64,000 nt of DNA from the NCBI GenBank assembly GCA_964035545.1, contig OZ037773.1:4331751-4395750 (forward strand). The letters run 5' to 3'. Both the position numbers and the translations under genes were made by a program. The notes under the pieces are model-generated. The model was not told where the DNA came from. It did no database searches and worked only from the letters and a program-made list of their open reading frames with translations. Every line of letters begins with the position of its first letter. Position 1 is the first letter of the stretch. Origin of the DNA: Bugula neritina. Lineage: Eukaryota > Bryozoa > Gymnolaemata > Cheilostomatida > Bugulidae. This document shows, in pieces, positions 1 through 12,567 of the stretch.

Positions 1-643
1 TTGTGTCGTGAGACTCTATATATATGTTGTAAGGCATCTTGTAAGAGATAGCAATTTGTTGAATAATTATGTTGTTACTAGATGTCTGAACTGTTTATAG
101 CTATATAATTTTTGTTATTTTATGAACACCATGCACAAACATAACTTCACAATAACAAAAAGAACTCAGAAAGCTCTACAAATTTCAAACCTAAAATAAC
201 AATAGTATGCAGTTTTGCATGTTACTTTAGGTAGCAACCACAAAAAAAAATTATATATAAATGTTGCTTCTACCATTTCAGATGAATAGTCTAATTCTAT
301 ACAACTCTGCTAAATCCTCTATGGAGAGCTGTTGAGACTGCATTGAACTATAAAAATAAGTTTTAGTTTATTGGTTGGAACCATTCAAATAATTATGCTT
401 TATTATAATTTGATGTATAGAGTGTCCAGGGAATATGTGTGCTCAAAATGCTTTCTGTTTTATTTCAAGTCACAGTCACTGTTATAGCCAGAGCACATGA
501 GAGCCAAGCCAGTGTGTAGATATGGGTAAATGACTTCATCATTACTAAACAATAGATTCTCCCATGCAGGTAGAAATGAATAACCCACAATCAACTGCAT
601 GGAAGTTCTGTAATAAAGAAGCTAAAAATTGGACCTTAACTGG

Positions 644-651
644 TATATAAA
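644..651 (+). promoter_or_regulatory. TATA box of CS-alpha-beta peptide gene A
   Basis: TATATAAA lies about 30 bp before a conserved short leader exon that ends with a good donor (CAG|GTGAGA, exon end 716). The next exon starts at 1220 after TTTTTGTAG and carries the start codon. The same box and leader are kept in copy B (16402), which supports function. Confidence 0.65.
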
Positions 652-1232
652 GGCTTAAGCCGTGGTATTCTAACCATTCCTATACTGAAAGATGCTCGAG
701 CAGATCATAGCTGCAGGTGAGATCATTTGTACTACTGTATATTACTAAATTAATGCTCTCTATCTTTTACACAGTCAGGTAGATATTTCTATTGCATCTA
801 AACATTTGATCATGTTTCTGTTGGTGTTATTGGATATTTTGAATTAGCAGTTGAAAGCGCATACAATATTTTACACAGTAAGCATTCAAACAAAAGTTAT
901 GCGTTGAAATGCTGCCAGGTGAAGCTATAACAAGCTGTACAAAAGCGGTCATTCAAAAGATATAAAGATATCTTTAATATAAATTGGAAAATCACGATAA
1001 AATATTCGTTCAAGTAAAAACTTTTGACTAAAGAAGTAAAAATTATTATCAATTGAATGAATTGAAATTAATTAAACATCAACCAGCTGTTTCTCAAAAT
1101 GTTTGTTTTAATAATTTAAATAAAGTAGTTTTATGGAAAGATATTAATTTTATTTTAAGTTATATAGCATTCTCCTCACATAAATTAATATCTATATGTA
1201 ATCTATAATATTTTTGTAGAATCCAAATCAAT

Positions 1233-1721
1233 ATGAAAGTTCTTGTTGTATTTGTGATTGCCATGACAGTCACTTATAGAGCATTGGGTAAGTTGATGAT
1301 ATACTATAAGTCTGTAAAAGAAAAGTGATAACATTGTTTCGACTATATTTACATCTTCAAAAATACTTCCATAAGATAGAATTAATATATATAACGTTAA
1401 ATATACAGCTATTTTCGCCAGAAATTTAAAATCTTCAATATCTATAATATATATAATTTATACACGTCTATAGCAAAATTATTTATATAACATCCATGCA
1501 TATTGTACTGTATTGCACCCCTCTTTCCAAACTGTATATCATGCATTACAAAAAGAAAGGTCGTAATATAAAATTGAGTTGTATTTTTTTCAGCTGGCTC
1601 AATAACACTAGCTACCCGTGGATGTCCTGAATCAAACACTAACTGTAGAAAGTCTTGTCATTTCATGGGTTACACTAAATATAGCTGTATTGGCTTAAAC
1701 AAATGTACATGCTCTGATTAA
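1233..1721 (+). CDS. Secreted six-cysteine CS-alpha-beta (defensin-like) peptide, copy A
   Basis: Two coding exons, 1233-1287 and 1594-1721 (phase-1 intron), encode 60 residues. A non-coding leader exon ends at 716. Residues 1-19 form a signal peptide (MKVLVVFVIAM...). The rest contains six cysteines spaced C-x6-C-x3-C-x9-C-x5-C-x1-C. The CxxxC and CxC pair is the signature of the cysteine-stabilised alpha-beta fold found in invertebrate and plant defensins and scorpion toxins. The mature part is small and basic (RK, K, K), as expected for an antimicrobial peptide, but a venom-like or signalling role is equally possible from sequence alone. A polyadenylation signal AATAAA lies at 1908. The mature peptide is identical to that of copy B at 17010-17484. 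Confidence 0.85.
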
Positions 1722-2708
1722 CTGGTACTACAAGTTATATATATATCTCAATTGCTGTTAATCTTTTACTAACACAAAACTTTCAGCTTTTAGTTAATGA
1801 CTTTAATAACTTTGATTATTTGATTATGCATTTGCTCATGTAAGATCATAAATCATTAGTATAAGAGAATTTGATTATTTTAAATATAATTCTTATTTGT
1901 TGTTTATAATAAAAACAAAGTGATGTGCATGAATTACCACAATAATTGTTGGTATTTTCTATGCCAGATAAAACCACTTATTGATTAATTTAAAGTTTCT
2001 TTTTAATAATAACCTAACTATATTGTAATAATTTCAAGTTCAAAATAAAGGAGCTATTTTCTACCTTGGATTGCTAAATGTGGAAAACTGGGCAATTCTT
2101 CTCATTTTGCAAATTCCCTTATACTTGCATATCATGAGATTGGTACTTTACGTGAACAGAAAAAAATTGCATAACTCTAAATTATTATTTTATATAATCA
2201 ACAGACATGAATAAATATGATTATTTTTTTTAATTTGCAATAAATTGCTTCATATGATAAAAAAGTACTGCTGAATCAGTGGCTGCAATTGATGCAAAAA
2301 AATTTGACCTGAAGTTGTCTTCTTTCTGCATCTTGTATTGCCAAGAGATTTATACTCTTATTTTTTAATTTAAAATTTGTTTTAATAACAGCAAATAATC
2401 TTAATTTCTTTAAAACCTGGCGTTCCTAAACTTTTTATAAGCTAGTTTACAAAATAAGTTAAAATAAATGGTATCTCAAGAGGTATAACAATGAGCATAT
2501 TATAGCAGATTGAGAAATAAGGGTATGAGAATGAATATTATGATTAACTGTATGAGACGAAATAATAGACCTGTTATAAGAGTCTAGATAATTAGGGGAT
2601 GAGAGTAAATTATGGACCTATGAGAACAGTTTGTGAGCATATTATATGTAAGAATAGTGAGGGAAGTTTTGACTATTGGGCATGGCTAATGATCTATACT
2701 AATTAAAT

Positions 2709-3180
2709 ACCACTGCCACTACCACTGGCTCTACCACTGCCACTACCACTGGCACTACCACTACCACTACCACTACCACTACCACTACCACTACCACTAC
2801 CACTACCACTACCACTACCACTACCACTACCACTACCACTACCACTACCACTACCACTACCACTACCACTACCACTACCACTTCCACTGTCACTACCACT
2901 ACCACTACCACTACCACTACCACTACCACTACCACTACCACTACCACTGTCACTACCACTGCCACTACTACTACCACTACCACTGGCTTTACCACTGGCT
3001 CTACCACTGGCACTACCACTGGCACTACCACTGACACTACCACTGGCACTACCACTACCACTACCACTACCACTACCACTACCACTGGCTCTACCACTGG
3101 CTCTACTACTACCACTACCACTGGCTCTACCACTGGCTCTACCACTGGCACTACCACTGCCACTATACCATTGGCACTAC
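2709..3180. repeat. CCACTA / CCACTGGCA satellite-like simple repeat
   Basis: About 470 bp made of CCACTA hexamers mixed with CCACTGGCACTA and CCACTGGCTCTA variants. The open frames across it encode only Val or Thr homopolymer and are not genes. The matching place in copy B (about 18471-18660) holds a much shorter, more degenerate array, so the tract expanded or contracted after duplication. Confidence 0.9.
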
Positions 3181-3341
3181 TACTAGCACTACATTTAGTT
3201 ATTAGTAATTTAGTATAATTAATTATTTTCTGTTTTGAACACCACAATAGCAATACCATTGTGGGACAGCTCTAATCATTGATGGACACCAAGTCACGGT
3301 ATGTTGGTTACTCATGCAATCAAGTTTGGAATAACTTATAG

Positions 3342-3488
<147 letters not shown>

Positions 3489-5816
3489 AACAATCTTATC
3501 AAGAGTCATTACTGTTCAAATCCTTATTTGTAGCTATTTTATTGTCATTAGATTATTGTTCGTACTAGCAATACTGATGTGTTTCAACAATACAACAATT
3601 GTAGGTTAGATTTTTTATTTAACCATAGCTTACATAGAAAGGCCTAGAATTCACCTTGAAAATGCAAAACTGTAGTAATGATTCATAATTAGCTAAGTCT
3701 AAATTCCTGGTTTATTTACCAGTAGCTGCCTATGTAGTGTAGTAATGGTATGTTCATAGTTTATTAATTGTAATCTTTTTCAATAATGATGTATAAGAGG
3801 CTTGTATTGTCTTAAATTGAAAAATAAACATAAATGTACATAAAGTAATTATGTAGAATGGAAGACTTCTCTTCACTGGTGTTGACTTAGGACAGTTGTT
3901 ACAATCCAACAATGAATTGATTGAAATACAGTCACTACATGATATACTAGTCTACTGTCACTACTATAGCTGTGGTACTCTATTTACTAATTAGGCACAG
4001 GCTTTCCTTTATCTCATCTGGTGTGCAAGTAGCCTCAGGTCTACAGCAATGACACACAATGTCTCTGAAAATAGACAACCTCTCCTCCGTGGCTTCTGCT
4101 TCTACCACTACAAGCATAATGGTTCTTAATGGCAGGCAAATACATGGCTATTAGCTTTAGTAATGACTCGAATTGTTCTATACGCAGCACAGAGTTGGAG
4201 TAACTAGTCCCAACTCCAATCCCGAGAAGCTGAAACTACTGCACTCACTCACCCCCTAATTGGAGCTGCATATAGAACAATTCCCACAATAGCAACTCGT
4301 CTAAAACTTGTAAGTGACTGAGTAACTTTTATCATGACATGACCTTCTAAAAATACTCGGTGCATAATACGTTTTCCTCTACTAAACATAATTCAAAAGC
4401 TTAAATAACATAATACATCATAAATGTCATGAGAGCATAACTCTATGCTGCACAACTTGACATAAATATTATAGCAACTTGAGGTCCTGAATGAATAACC
4501 TCATGCATACCTCCATCCCAGGGGCAAACAGCGAAGAGATCGTTGATAATCTGATGCTTGCAGGCGTCATGCGCTTCTCCAAAGTCACATAAATTATGAC
4601 TGGAAGCTGTCGACTTGGAAACCACTCGTTAAATACATTTGCTCCAACTTGACTCAACAAGAGAAAGAACGCAACTCCTATTAGTACTTCTCTATAACAA
4701 AAATATATGACCGTTTACCATTTGGAAATAGTCAAAAGCCTAGGATGTTGATTGCCAACCGCAATTACTCTTTCTGTTTGGTTTATACATTTGACTGCAT
4801 ATCTTTTATGCAAATTCAAATCATGATTAAGTTTATTGCTACTTTAATTGCAGCGAGCAAGGCTGCACTAAAACAATTTAAAAAATTGTATATATAACTT
4901 AATAATATGCGTAGTAAAAAATATATCTAATATTATGTACTATATATAAAGAAATAACGTACATCATATATATATTTTCAATATATATTACAGGTATATA
5001 ATATTACATTATTACAATATAATAGGATATCATCAATAAAATATTACATTTCTCTCTTCACCTTTTCATTGTGTTCCTTCTTGTGCAACTATGTTACTTT
5101 CTAGTCATACAACCATTTTATGCTTGCATGCTTTTATACTCATAATTGAGGTTTCCAGTCTAAAAATAGTTGAGATAAAATCTTAAATACTTATCCTAAA
5201 TCAAGTGGTGGAGAAGAAATAATATAAAATAATAGCATCTGATTACTTAGAGCCAACAAGCACTTATCTGTCTCGTCATGCGCCCGAGTAGCACTTGCCA
5301 GATAACTGGCTGCCAAAATAGAGTAAGTCTCATTAATGTGAGTTATAAATTTCAGCAGTGTAATATTTGTGTATTGTATATTTACTGCACCTTACCATCT
5401 CACCGGCTCTGATATGACTTCCAGACCACACTAAACTTAATACATGACTCAACGGAGCACAAGCTCTATATTATGTTATGTCTAGGTACGAGCGGTTAGA
5501 GCTGCAGTTTATGATCTTTTCAAACAAAGAGCTGATTCTTATCACTTACCTTTTGGAAAGAGGATGAAGTAGAATGTGCTGCAGACAAATCTAGTAATTT
5601 ATTTATAGGATAAAACTGTATTTAAATGATTTTTCTAATTAGTCTGATGCAAATGACAATTATAATTATTGATATTGTTTGTTGTAGAACTTGGAGTCTA
5701 ATTGTTGTAAGCATTATCGATCTTGAAATCAACAGATATATTATATATAGTACAATTAATGTAATACGTAATGTCTAATGTCTATATGGTGTCTGTATCA
5801 GAACTGTTGTAACCGG

Positions 5817-5817
<1 letters not shown>
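3489..5817. other. Intergenic, no gene seen
   Basis: AT-rich sequence without a convincing coding exon. It contains the foldback element at 4170-4283. Short open frames on the minus strand near 4443-4660 show no conserved motif or splice context and are not supported as genes. Confidence 0.6.
4170..4283. mobile_element. Short foldback (MITE-like) element
   Basis: Terminal inverted repeats of 19 bp, GAATTGTTCTATACGCAGC at the left and its complement (one mismatch) at 4265-4283, enclose 76 bp that also hold smaller inverted repeats (AGTTGG/CCAACT). No coding capacity. A sequence near 57080-57125 resembles the right half (GAAACTGAAGCTATTACACTC...), suggesting a family. Confidence 0.6.

Positions 5818-5896
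<79 letters not shown>
5818..5896. repeat. (TA)n microsatellite
   Basis: Uninterrupted TA dinucleotides, about 79 bp, joined directly to the end of the dispersed repeat that starts at 5897. Confidence 0.95.
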
Positions 5897-5898
<2 letters not shown>

Positions 5899-6354
5899 GT
5901 GCACAGCAGCTGTTTCGGGGTTTGTCTCCTCATCAGCACAGAACGGAGTACCATGGCCCACACCTTGGCAATAGTAGAAACTTATGTTTCTACTAAAGCA
6001 TATTTAAAAGGTGTGCAAAACTAAGCCGGAGAACTCAAGTGACTCTAGGGGTCACCTAGGAGTCACAAGCCTTGCTAAATGCTAGCAGCTTGAGTTTGTG
6101 ACCATGGTGAGAGTGCTCAATCACTTAGTGCCATTGCTAAGCATTAAATGAGAGCATAAGATCTTTATTTGTGTAAAGCAGCTGTTTTGGGATTTGTCCC
6201 CTCATCAGCACAGAACAGAGTACCATGGCCCACACCTTCGCGATAGTAGAAACTTATAGTTTTACTAAAGCATATTTAAAAGGTGTGTAAAACCAATTCA
6301 GAGAGCTCAAGTGACTCTAGGGGTCACCTAGGAGTCACAAGCCTTGCTAAATGC
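5897..6354. repeat. Two tandem copies of a dispersed repeat
   Basis: Copy one (5897-6083) and copy two (about 6172-6354) share blocks reading GCAGCTGTTT, CTCATCAGCACAGAAC, TACCATGGCCCACACCTT, GTAGAAACTTAT and GGGGTCACCTAGGAGTCACA. A third copy lies inverted at 14823-14985. Each copy has an A/T- or CA-type simple repeat or T-rich run at the same end, as seen at the tail end of non-LTR retroposons. No protein coding is seen, so it could be a SINE or a LINE 3' end. Confidence 0.7.
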
Positions 6355-9300
6355 ATATGTGAAATTTATGAACTTCGATCAATATTGTAACACGATATTA
6401 TAGCAGGTGAAAGGTGAGTATTTGCAGAGAGAAAAAGGAAAAAGAAATAGTTATAGATTGATATGGAAAAGATAATAATATGGTACCATATATAGAGTAG
6501 TATTATATAACAAGTCATATTACATAGTCTGAGTAATAGTGTGCTATAGCCCAAAACAGTTAACATTACGTAGATAATGTGAGCATGTTGAGAGAGATCA
6601 AATTTTATTTTGACGGATTTGTAGTTGTCCATCGATATTTCAATAAGAGTTTATTTTAAAAAGTGGTATTTCATAGGATGCACCTTTTGTTCAGTATAAA
6701 TAATGTATACTATAACACATGCAATAGGTGTTTAGATATGCATGTTTGCGATGTGTGCTAGCATACACAATTCTTACTTAAAAAGGTGATATTCAGTTTA
6801 TCTCTCAATACTGCATGTTCTAAGACAAAAGCTGATGTAATGTATTATTCCAGAAGGATGCAGGGATCGGTTCAAATCAGGAAGATCAATATGCAAACTT
6901 TCAAATTCCTAATGTACATAAGTATCTGTATATAACATATAACTTGTTTGTGCTTCTTAACCAATGCCATAGATCCTTGTCATAAATTATTTCGTTCTTA
7001 ATTTCCTTTTTATTTTTTACCAAATATAACAAAACAAACAATCAAACTAAGTACTATGTAAGTGTAAACCTGCATATATGCCTTTTTATTTTTGATCAAA
7101 TATAAAAGAATAATTGTGGTCTACATGAAACTGCAAAAAGATTTGGAGTCAACAGCAGAAATCACTTCATTTTTGCGAATGGAACCCTGAAGGCTGATAT
7201 AAAGAGTTTATTGGCACCTTTCTAATATGAATCTAACGCAATCCTTAAATAGGTGAACAAGAGAAGACAACTCTGACTGTTGAAAGAGAATAAGTTAAAA
7301 CTTTATAACCCCTACCACCTAACTTCTTACAAATTTGTGCTCATCACCCATACAATGCATAGTTGTTAACTAGGCTATGTAATTTTACCTAACCCAATTT
7401 AATTAGCAAAGGTAAATCAGCTTTTCATGGGTATGGATGGAGTCCAGTGTTGAATAGTTAGAGTAAAGTGAGTGCATGAATACTGTTATAGCAGAATCAT
7501 ATCCTTATATAATATAATCTCACTATATAAGGACTTAAACAAAATTGATTGTTTTAATAAGATATGTTTGTGCTAGCACAATAGTACCTTTCATATTGTT
7601 TTATAACAGTTTGTTATTAACTAAAGGTTTCTTTACAATTGTTGTGTTCTTACTTTATAATATATAATAGCTTCTTTACAAATTTTTGGTTTGTTTGTTT
7701 TGCCACAACTGTTGTTCATTACCTGCTAATTCAAGGTGTTTTGTACTGCTAGCTATAGTTTGCCTTATAACTAAGTTAGGATTTTGGACAAGTAGGTTGT
7801 TTCTATGAAATATATTATACAGTTTTTACTTCACATTCTCAAGACTTGTGACCAACTGTGGTTTCTGGTGCATAAGTAGAGTGTGATGCTTATTTACCAC
7901 TGAATAAACAACTAGGCCAGAGAGGCGCACGAGTTGGATTTCATCTTTATTTCTAACATTCAAAACCTTTGATCATCTTTTATACAACCTTTCTTATATA
8001 AGCGATCAACCTTTACCAACCATGAAACCTATTGAACAATGTTGACTATATAATACATGACCCAAATAATAGTAATACAAAAAAAATACAAGAAATATCA
8101 TTATCCATTGAAGCTACAATACTATAGATTATCAAAAGAACAAAACTTGAATATAGAATAACATAATGTAATACAAAATAGCTACCTTGTGGGTCTATGC
8201 CTAGTAGGATACTGATTACTAATTGTATTTGTCATCTGCTTGCTATAAATAGCTTAAAATAAAGGCTATTCTTTAATACAACAGCTTAAAAGCCTGCCAT
8301 ATAGCTGAGTCAAGCTGAGTCACTCTAGATTTGCAATTGAATTAGCAATTGATAAGAACTAGTGGTCAACCAAACGGGTACTAACCCGGCCCAGATGAAG
8401 TGCAGCCCTCAAGCCTGCAGTTTAGTGCAAGAAAAACTTTATATATTTTTTTTCTTGAGGTGCCTTAAGAAAAAGAGGAAATGCTCAACATGATTTGTGA
8501 ACCATAAAAACAGTCTGTTAAAAAGATTCCAATTGAGTTACAGAAGGATTTCATTTTGCAATGAAATTTTTGTCAATTAATTACTTCTTGGTTTCAACAA
8601 TTAACAAAATCTACCCTTGCATATAGTTGACAGAGCACTAAGCAATTTGGTACCATTCATCACCACCTTTCTATATGTAATGCTGACCAGTAAAAACTGC
8701 CTTGACCTGCAAAGTCACTTAAGATGTGCTGTATCAAAGACAGAGCCAGACTCTTAAAATTGACTGATAGAAAGTGGTATGCAACTGGAATTAGACCAGC
8801 TGCTGTGCACTTGCAATAAGTAATAAGCAATTAAGCACGAATATATTTTTGGTTTGGCCATTTTCAAAGTAGGTGTTTTAAATTAGTGATCATCATACAT
8901 AAAAACTCCTAATGGAAAGGGTCTTTGAAGGGACTTGTTTTCTATTGCGTACTAGCAAAGGAGCAATTACAGATGAATATATTTTCTAGCATCAATTTGT
9001 TGGCCTTTACTGGGATTCCAACCACTGACCTTTTGTTTACTGATCAGTAGACCACTTTTACTCCTTACATTTGCATATTACTGCCAATATAGTATAACTC
9101 GTAAGAAACTTTTGGGAATGACTAATGTCTTCCCATGAATACATCCACAACAGCATCAGTAACTGATATAAACATGCATTATTTTAATGATGGCTAATAT
9201 ACACGTTTTACAACTATTCATTACCACTGTATAATATGCAACTGCGTATATATTACAACTATATATTACAAAGTCTATGTACTACAACTATATATAATAT

Positions 9301-9575
9301 CACAGCAAAATATTACAACTATAATATATTTTAAGCAAGATAACTATATTTTTGCTACACACAAGAGATTAAATACAAATTCGCTGCAGTTTTAAATTTT
9401 TTAATTGAAAAAAACCAATGAATACACAATAATGGTGTCACTTTTGAGATTTTTTCCCCGTTTTGGAAGCTTTCAATTACTATTGTTATAAGAACAATGA
9501 TATTATTGATTTTAAAGCAACAAGTTAAACATCAAGACCACTGTCAATGCATAGGAAATGTAATGGATTAAATAG

Positions 9576-9646
9576 TACGCAATAAATCTTAGCTGGGAAA
9601 ATTTTTTGTCATGGATCAAACTTCCCAGCTACTGTTTATTGCGTAG
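9576..9646. mobile_element. Foldback element with TACGCAATAAA termini
   Basis: Left arm TACGCAATAAA...AGCTGGGAA and right arm TTCCCAGCT...TTTATTGCGTA are complementary around a ~20 bp loop. The same termini flank the element at 12231-12308, and single ends (CTATTGCGTA) occur near 8943 and 29793. Confidence 0.7.
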
Positions 9647-10059
9647 TTAGTCAAACATGTTAGCATAGGTGATCACCCCAAAAGAACGAAACAAATAATT
9701 TTAATACATACATTTAATATTACATCTTTTCTAACTTTGCTCCAATATAATGGCCAACTGGCTATTGACTATTGATCAGATAAAATACTAAAATATATTA
9801 TGATATTCAAAAGTTGAACTCTGGCATAATTTCTTAAATAAAACTCTTTTCACTGACCATCTGCTTATATATATTGCACCCCAGCATTAATGTTAATTTT
9901 GTTATGAGAAATATCTTATAGCTAACATGATTATTACAATTCTCATTATATGTTTTCTGAGCTATATTACTATATTAGTATATTCTGTGACTACTTTGGT
10001 TATTGTTTCATGTATAGTTATACTGTATATACTGCCTGGAGTATAGGCTATATGATAAT

Positions 10060-10280
10060 CATACGAAGAGTAAGTAATGTTTACTACATATAGTATAGAA
10101 TGTATAGTACAGTGTGTAATATAAAGCACAGGGTATACAGGGTATAGAATATAGATTATATAGTATAGACTATAATATACTATATATATATACTCTATAC
10201 TATAGAGTATAGGGTATATAGTATTATATATAGTATCGAGTATAATATAGAGTCTGTAGTATAGAGTATATGGAGGAGTA
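10060..10280. repeat. Degenerate TATAGTATAGAGTATA repeat
   Basis: Imperfect iterations of TATAGTATAGA and GAGTATA over about 220 bp; no coding potential. Confidence 0.6.
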
Positions 10281-10687
10281 ATTAATATAGTACATTAAGC
10301 GATAGTTTGAGCTAATATTGTACAAACAATTGTAGTCATATGTAATATGTATCGGAGATTTTTACTATATATACTCTATATATTCAACACATTAAATTTG
10401 CAATCAATAAGTAGTATGGGACATGAAAGCTGAAATAAATATCAATTTCATTATACTTAATTGTTATGCATGGATAAAAAAATCGTACTGAAATCACAGC
10501 ACCAACACATATATTTGGTTATGCTAATAATATAGTTATAATGTATGAGACCAAAAGAAATGCTTGCTGCAAATTAAGGCAAGAATGCCTGTTGCACAAC
10601 AAAGTTACCTTAGACCAAACGCGTAAAAGTCTTCCAATAAGCGGTCAGCGTGTTACAAGTAATTTATAAGTCAATAAGGAAAATTGG

Positions 10688-11328
10688 TTAAAACATTTGG
10701 AAGAAAAACATAACCATAAGAGTCAATAATATTTGTGAAGAACGAATCTGTTCACTCCCACTGTGTGATCTATGTGCCACCTCGGTTCTATCACTACTGT
10801 ACTTAAGTTCGTTATCAAGTTCACTTTGTATGTCAGATGTGTCTTTTCCATCTCCTCCTCCACTAAATCCTTGTCCACCGTTACTTGGTTTCTGTGGGCC
10901 ACCACCACCACTACCAGGTCCTGGCTTACTACCACCACCACTACCAGATCCTGGCTTGCCACCACCACCACTACCAGGTCCTGGCTTACTACCACCACCA
11001 CTACCAGATCCTGGTTTGCCACCACCGCCACTACCGCTATCTTCCTCACCATTTGGCCCGTGGTCATTTCTAAAAGCATTACCCTTTGGATATTTTGCAA
11101 GTTCGTTGTCTACCTCTTTCTGCTTTCCAAAAACATAGTTTCTAATTTCACCTTCATCGAAGTCAGTGACATTAACTGGGAGTATCTGGATGAGGCCTTC
11201 AGCATGATTTCCAGCAGAGAAAGTTCCTCTTATACAGATGGTCTGGCCGTAGCAGTGAGTGAGTACGTGGGACTTGAAACTAACTTCCTTCACCTCCATG
11301 ATCTCAGAATCTTCAGCATTGGCGTATC
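10688..11328 (-). CDS. Gly-rich surface protein, copy A (3' terminal exon)
   Basis: Terminal exon read from an acceptor TTTTTTCAG|GATACG at 11328 to the stop at 10688; it begins in phase 1 and gives about 213 residues. Order: a ~90-residue folded-looking region with two cysteines (HCYGQTICIRG), then decapeptide repeats of the type SGGGGKPGSG / SGGGSKPGPG encoded by a 30-bp minisatellite, then an acidic-polar stretch, then a C-terminal hydrophobic segment (ILLTLMVMFFFQMF) after small polar residues. That ending fits a GPI-attachment signal, suggesting an extracellular wall- or mucus-like anchored protein. The signal-peptide exon is not identified; an internal ATG at 11299 is the first in frame. 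Tandem copy at 12568-13259. Family not recognised. Confidence 0.7.
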
Positions 11329-12230
11329 CTGAAAAAATTTATTGTAATAATAACTTTTGTCTGGACTAGCGTTATACTTTACACTGAATAAAGGAAAGTG
11401 CGTTAAGTTGTATTATATGTAATAATTAAACATTTAGCTTATATCCACTATTCAACATAGTCATGATAACTCATAATGCTCTAAGAAGAATTGTTTTATA
11501 GAAGCAAATTTACAACCTGTTTTCATACTTTAGCAATTAAATTATTTGTTGAAACAGCTCATTCGAATCTTGTAAACTATCATTTTTCATTTTTTGAGGT
11601 AATGTGTTAGAATGTTTTTGCCTACTCTGTGCTCAAAGTAAGTTTATCATATAAACATAATTGTGAAGATATAAAAATACATACTCAATTATATACTTAT
11701 ACTATAAAGTATATTTTGCTTATCTTGGGGTTTAGATTTTGATATTTAACCTATTTATCAAATTATCAATAAAAATAGAGATTAAGCTAAAACGTAGTTG
11801 CTAAGTTTATTTTATCCCACTTACAGTGAGTATTTAACAAAAGACAATAGAATGAGTGTACTGGCTTTTAGGTTATGCCTTGTTTGTCAAGTTACATGTA
11901 AGATTGATATGTACATATTAACACCTTACAATCTAAGTCCACTTCTATACACATACATCATGTGTCTATTGATAACTGTTACCTGTGTTAACTGAATATA
12001 AATTGAAAAAATTACTGAAAATGAAAACTAACAGAAACTTTGAGCAAACATAATGCAAGCTGGTCTCAATCAACAATCAACATTCAACAAATGTATGTAC
12101 GTACATACATTGTGTGTCGTATTTTCTAACAATGAGAATTGATTATAGACCTGGAGCGTACTCTAATGAATAGAAAAGCTATTCCATGGAATTTTTCTTT
12201 ACCAAAAATATGATGGAATAACTAACTACG

Positions 12231-12308
12231 CAATAAAAAGTACAACTGCAGGGGAGTTTGTTTGTCATGAAGGAAAACTCTCCAGCTACAATTTATTGCG
12301 TAGTTAGT
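12231..12308. mobile_element. Foldback element with 17-bp perfect terminal inverted repeats
   Basis: ACTAACTACGCAATAAA at 12231-12247 is the exact complement of TTTATTGCGTAGTTAGT at 12292-12308; the interior (CTGCAGGGGAGTTT / AAAACTCTCCAGCT) also partly pairs. It is the second member of the family seen at 9576-9646. It sits between the two Gly-rich gene copies and is absent from the other copy's flank. Confidence 0.75.
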
Positions 12309-12567
12309 CTAATATGCTATATGCACTTTGAATAAATATGACATTTCTTTTTTAAAAGTTTGATAAAAGAATTTAAGAATGTATTTTCCATAAGAAAGAA
12401 TATTATGATTTTAGAAAAATATTTATACACAACCAGACCGTAATAAAATAGACAAGTTTGTAATAAAATGTACGTTATAGTGAATTAATTTAGAAGAATG
12501 TGTTCATGCATATGTCATGAGCAATTTATGCATGCAGTAAACAACTTATTAATTATTTGAAAAAATA

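Larger units (their letters stand above)
1..3337. repeat. Direct segmental duplication, copy A
   Basis: The sequence from base 1 onward matches 15751-18796 in the same orientation, with many small indels and substitutions. Both copies carry the same order: AT-rich leader, TATA box, 5' UTR exon, signal-peptide exon, six-cysteine exon, AT-rich 3' flank and a CCACTA-type repeat. Similarity stops just after a shared stretch ending near 3337 (18796 in copy B). The window begins inside copy A, so its left border is not seen. Confidence 0.9.
6355..10687. other. Long gene-free AT-rich region
   Basis: No exon with coding character is visible on either strand over 4.3 kb. The content is AT-rich unique-looking DNA, one foldback element (9576-9646) and degenerate TATAGTATAGAGTATA-type repeats at about 10060-10280. 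Confidence 0.6.

Noticed and set aside
2699-3259. Minus-strand open frame of almost pure valine
   Set aside because: Produced by the CCACTA simple repeat; no composition or homology of a real protein.
5778-5996. Frame with Tyr-Ile repeats
   Set aside because: Translation of a (TA)n tract joined to a dispersed repeat.
10772-11332. Plus-strand Thr/Arg and Pro-rich frames opposite the Gly-rich gene
   Set aside because: Antisense shadows of the 30-bp repeat; the minus strand has the acceptor, conserved head and hydrophobic tail.
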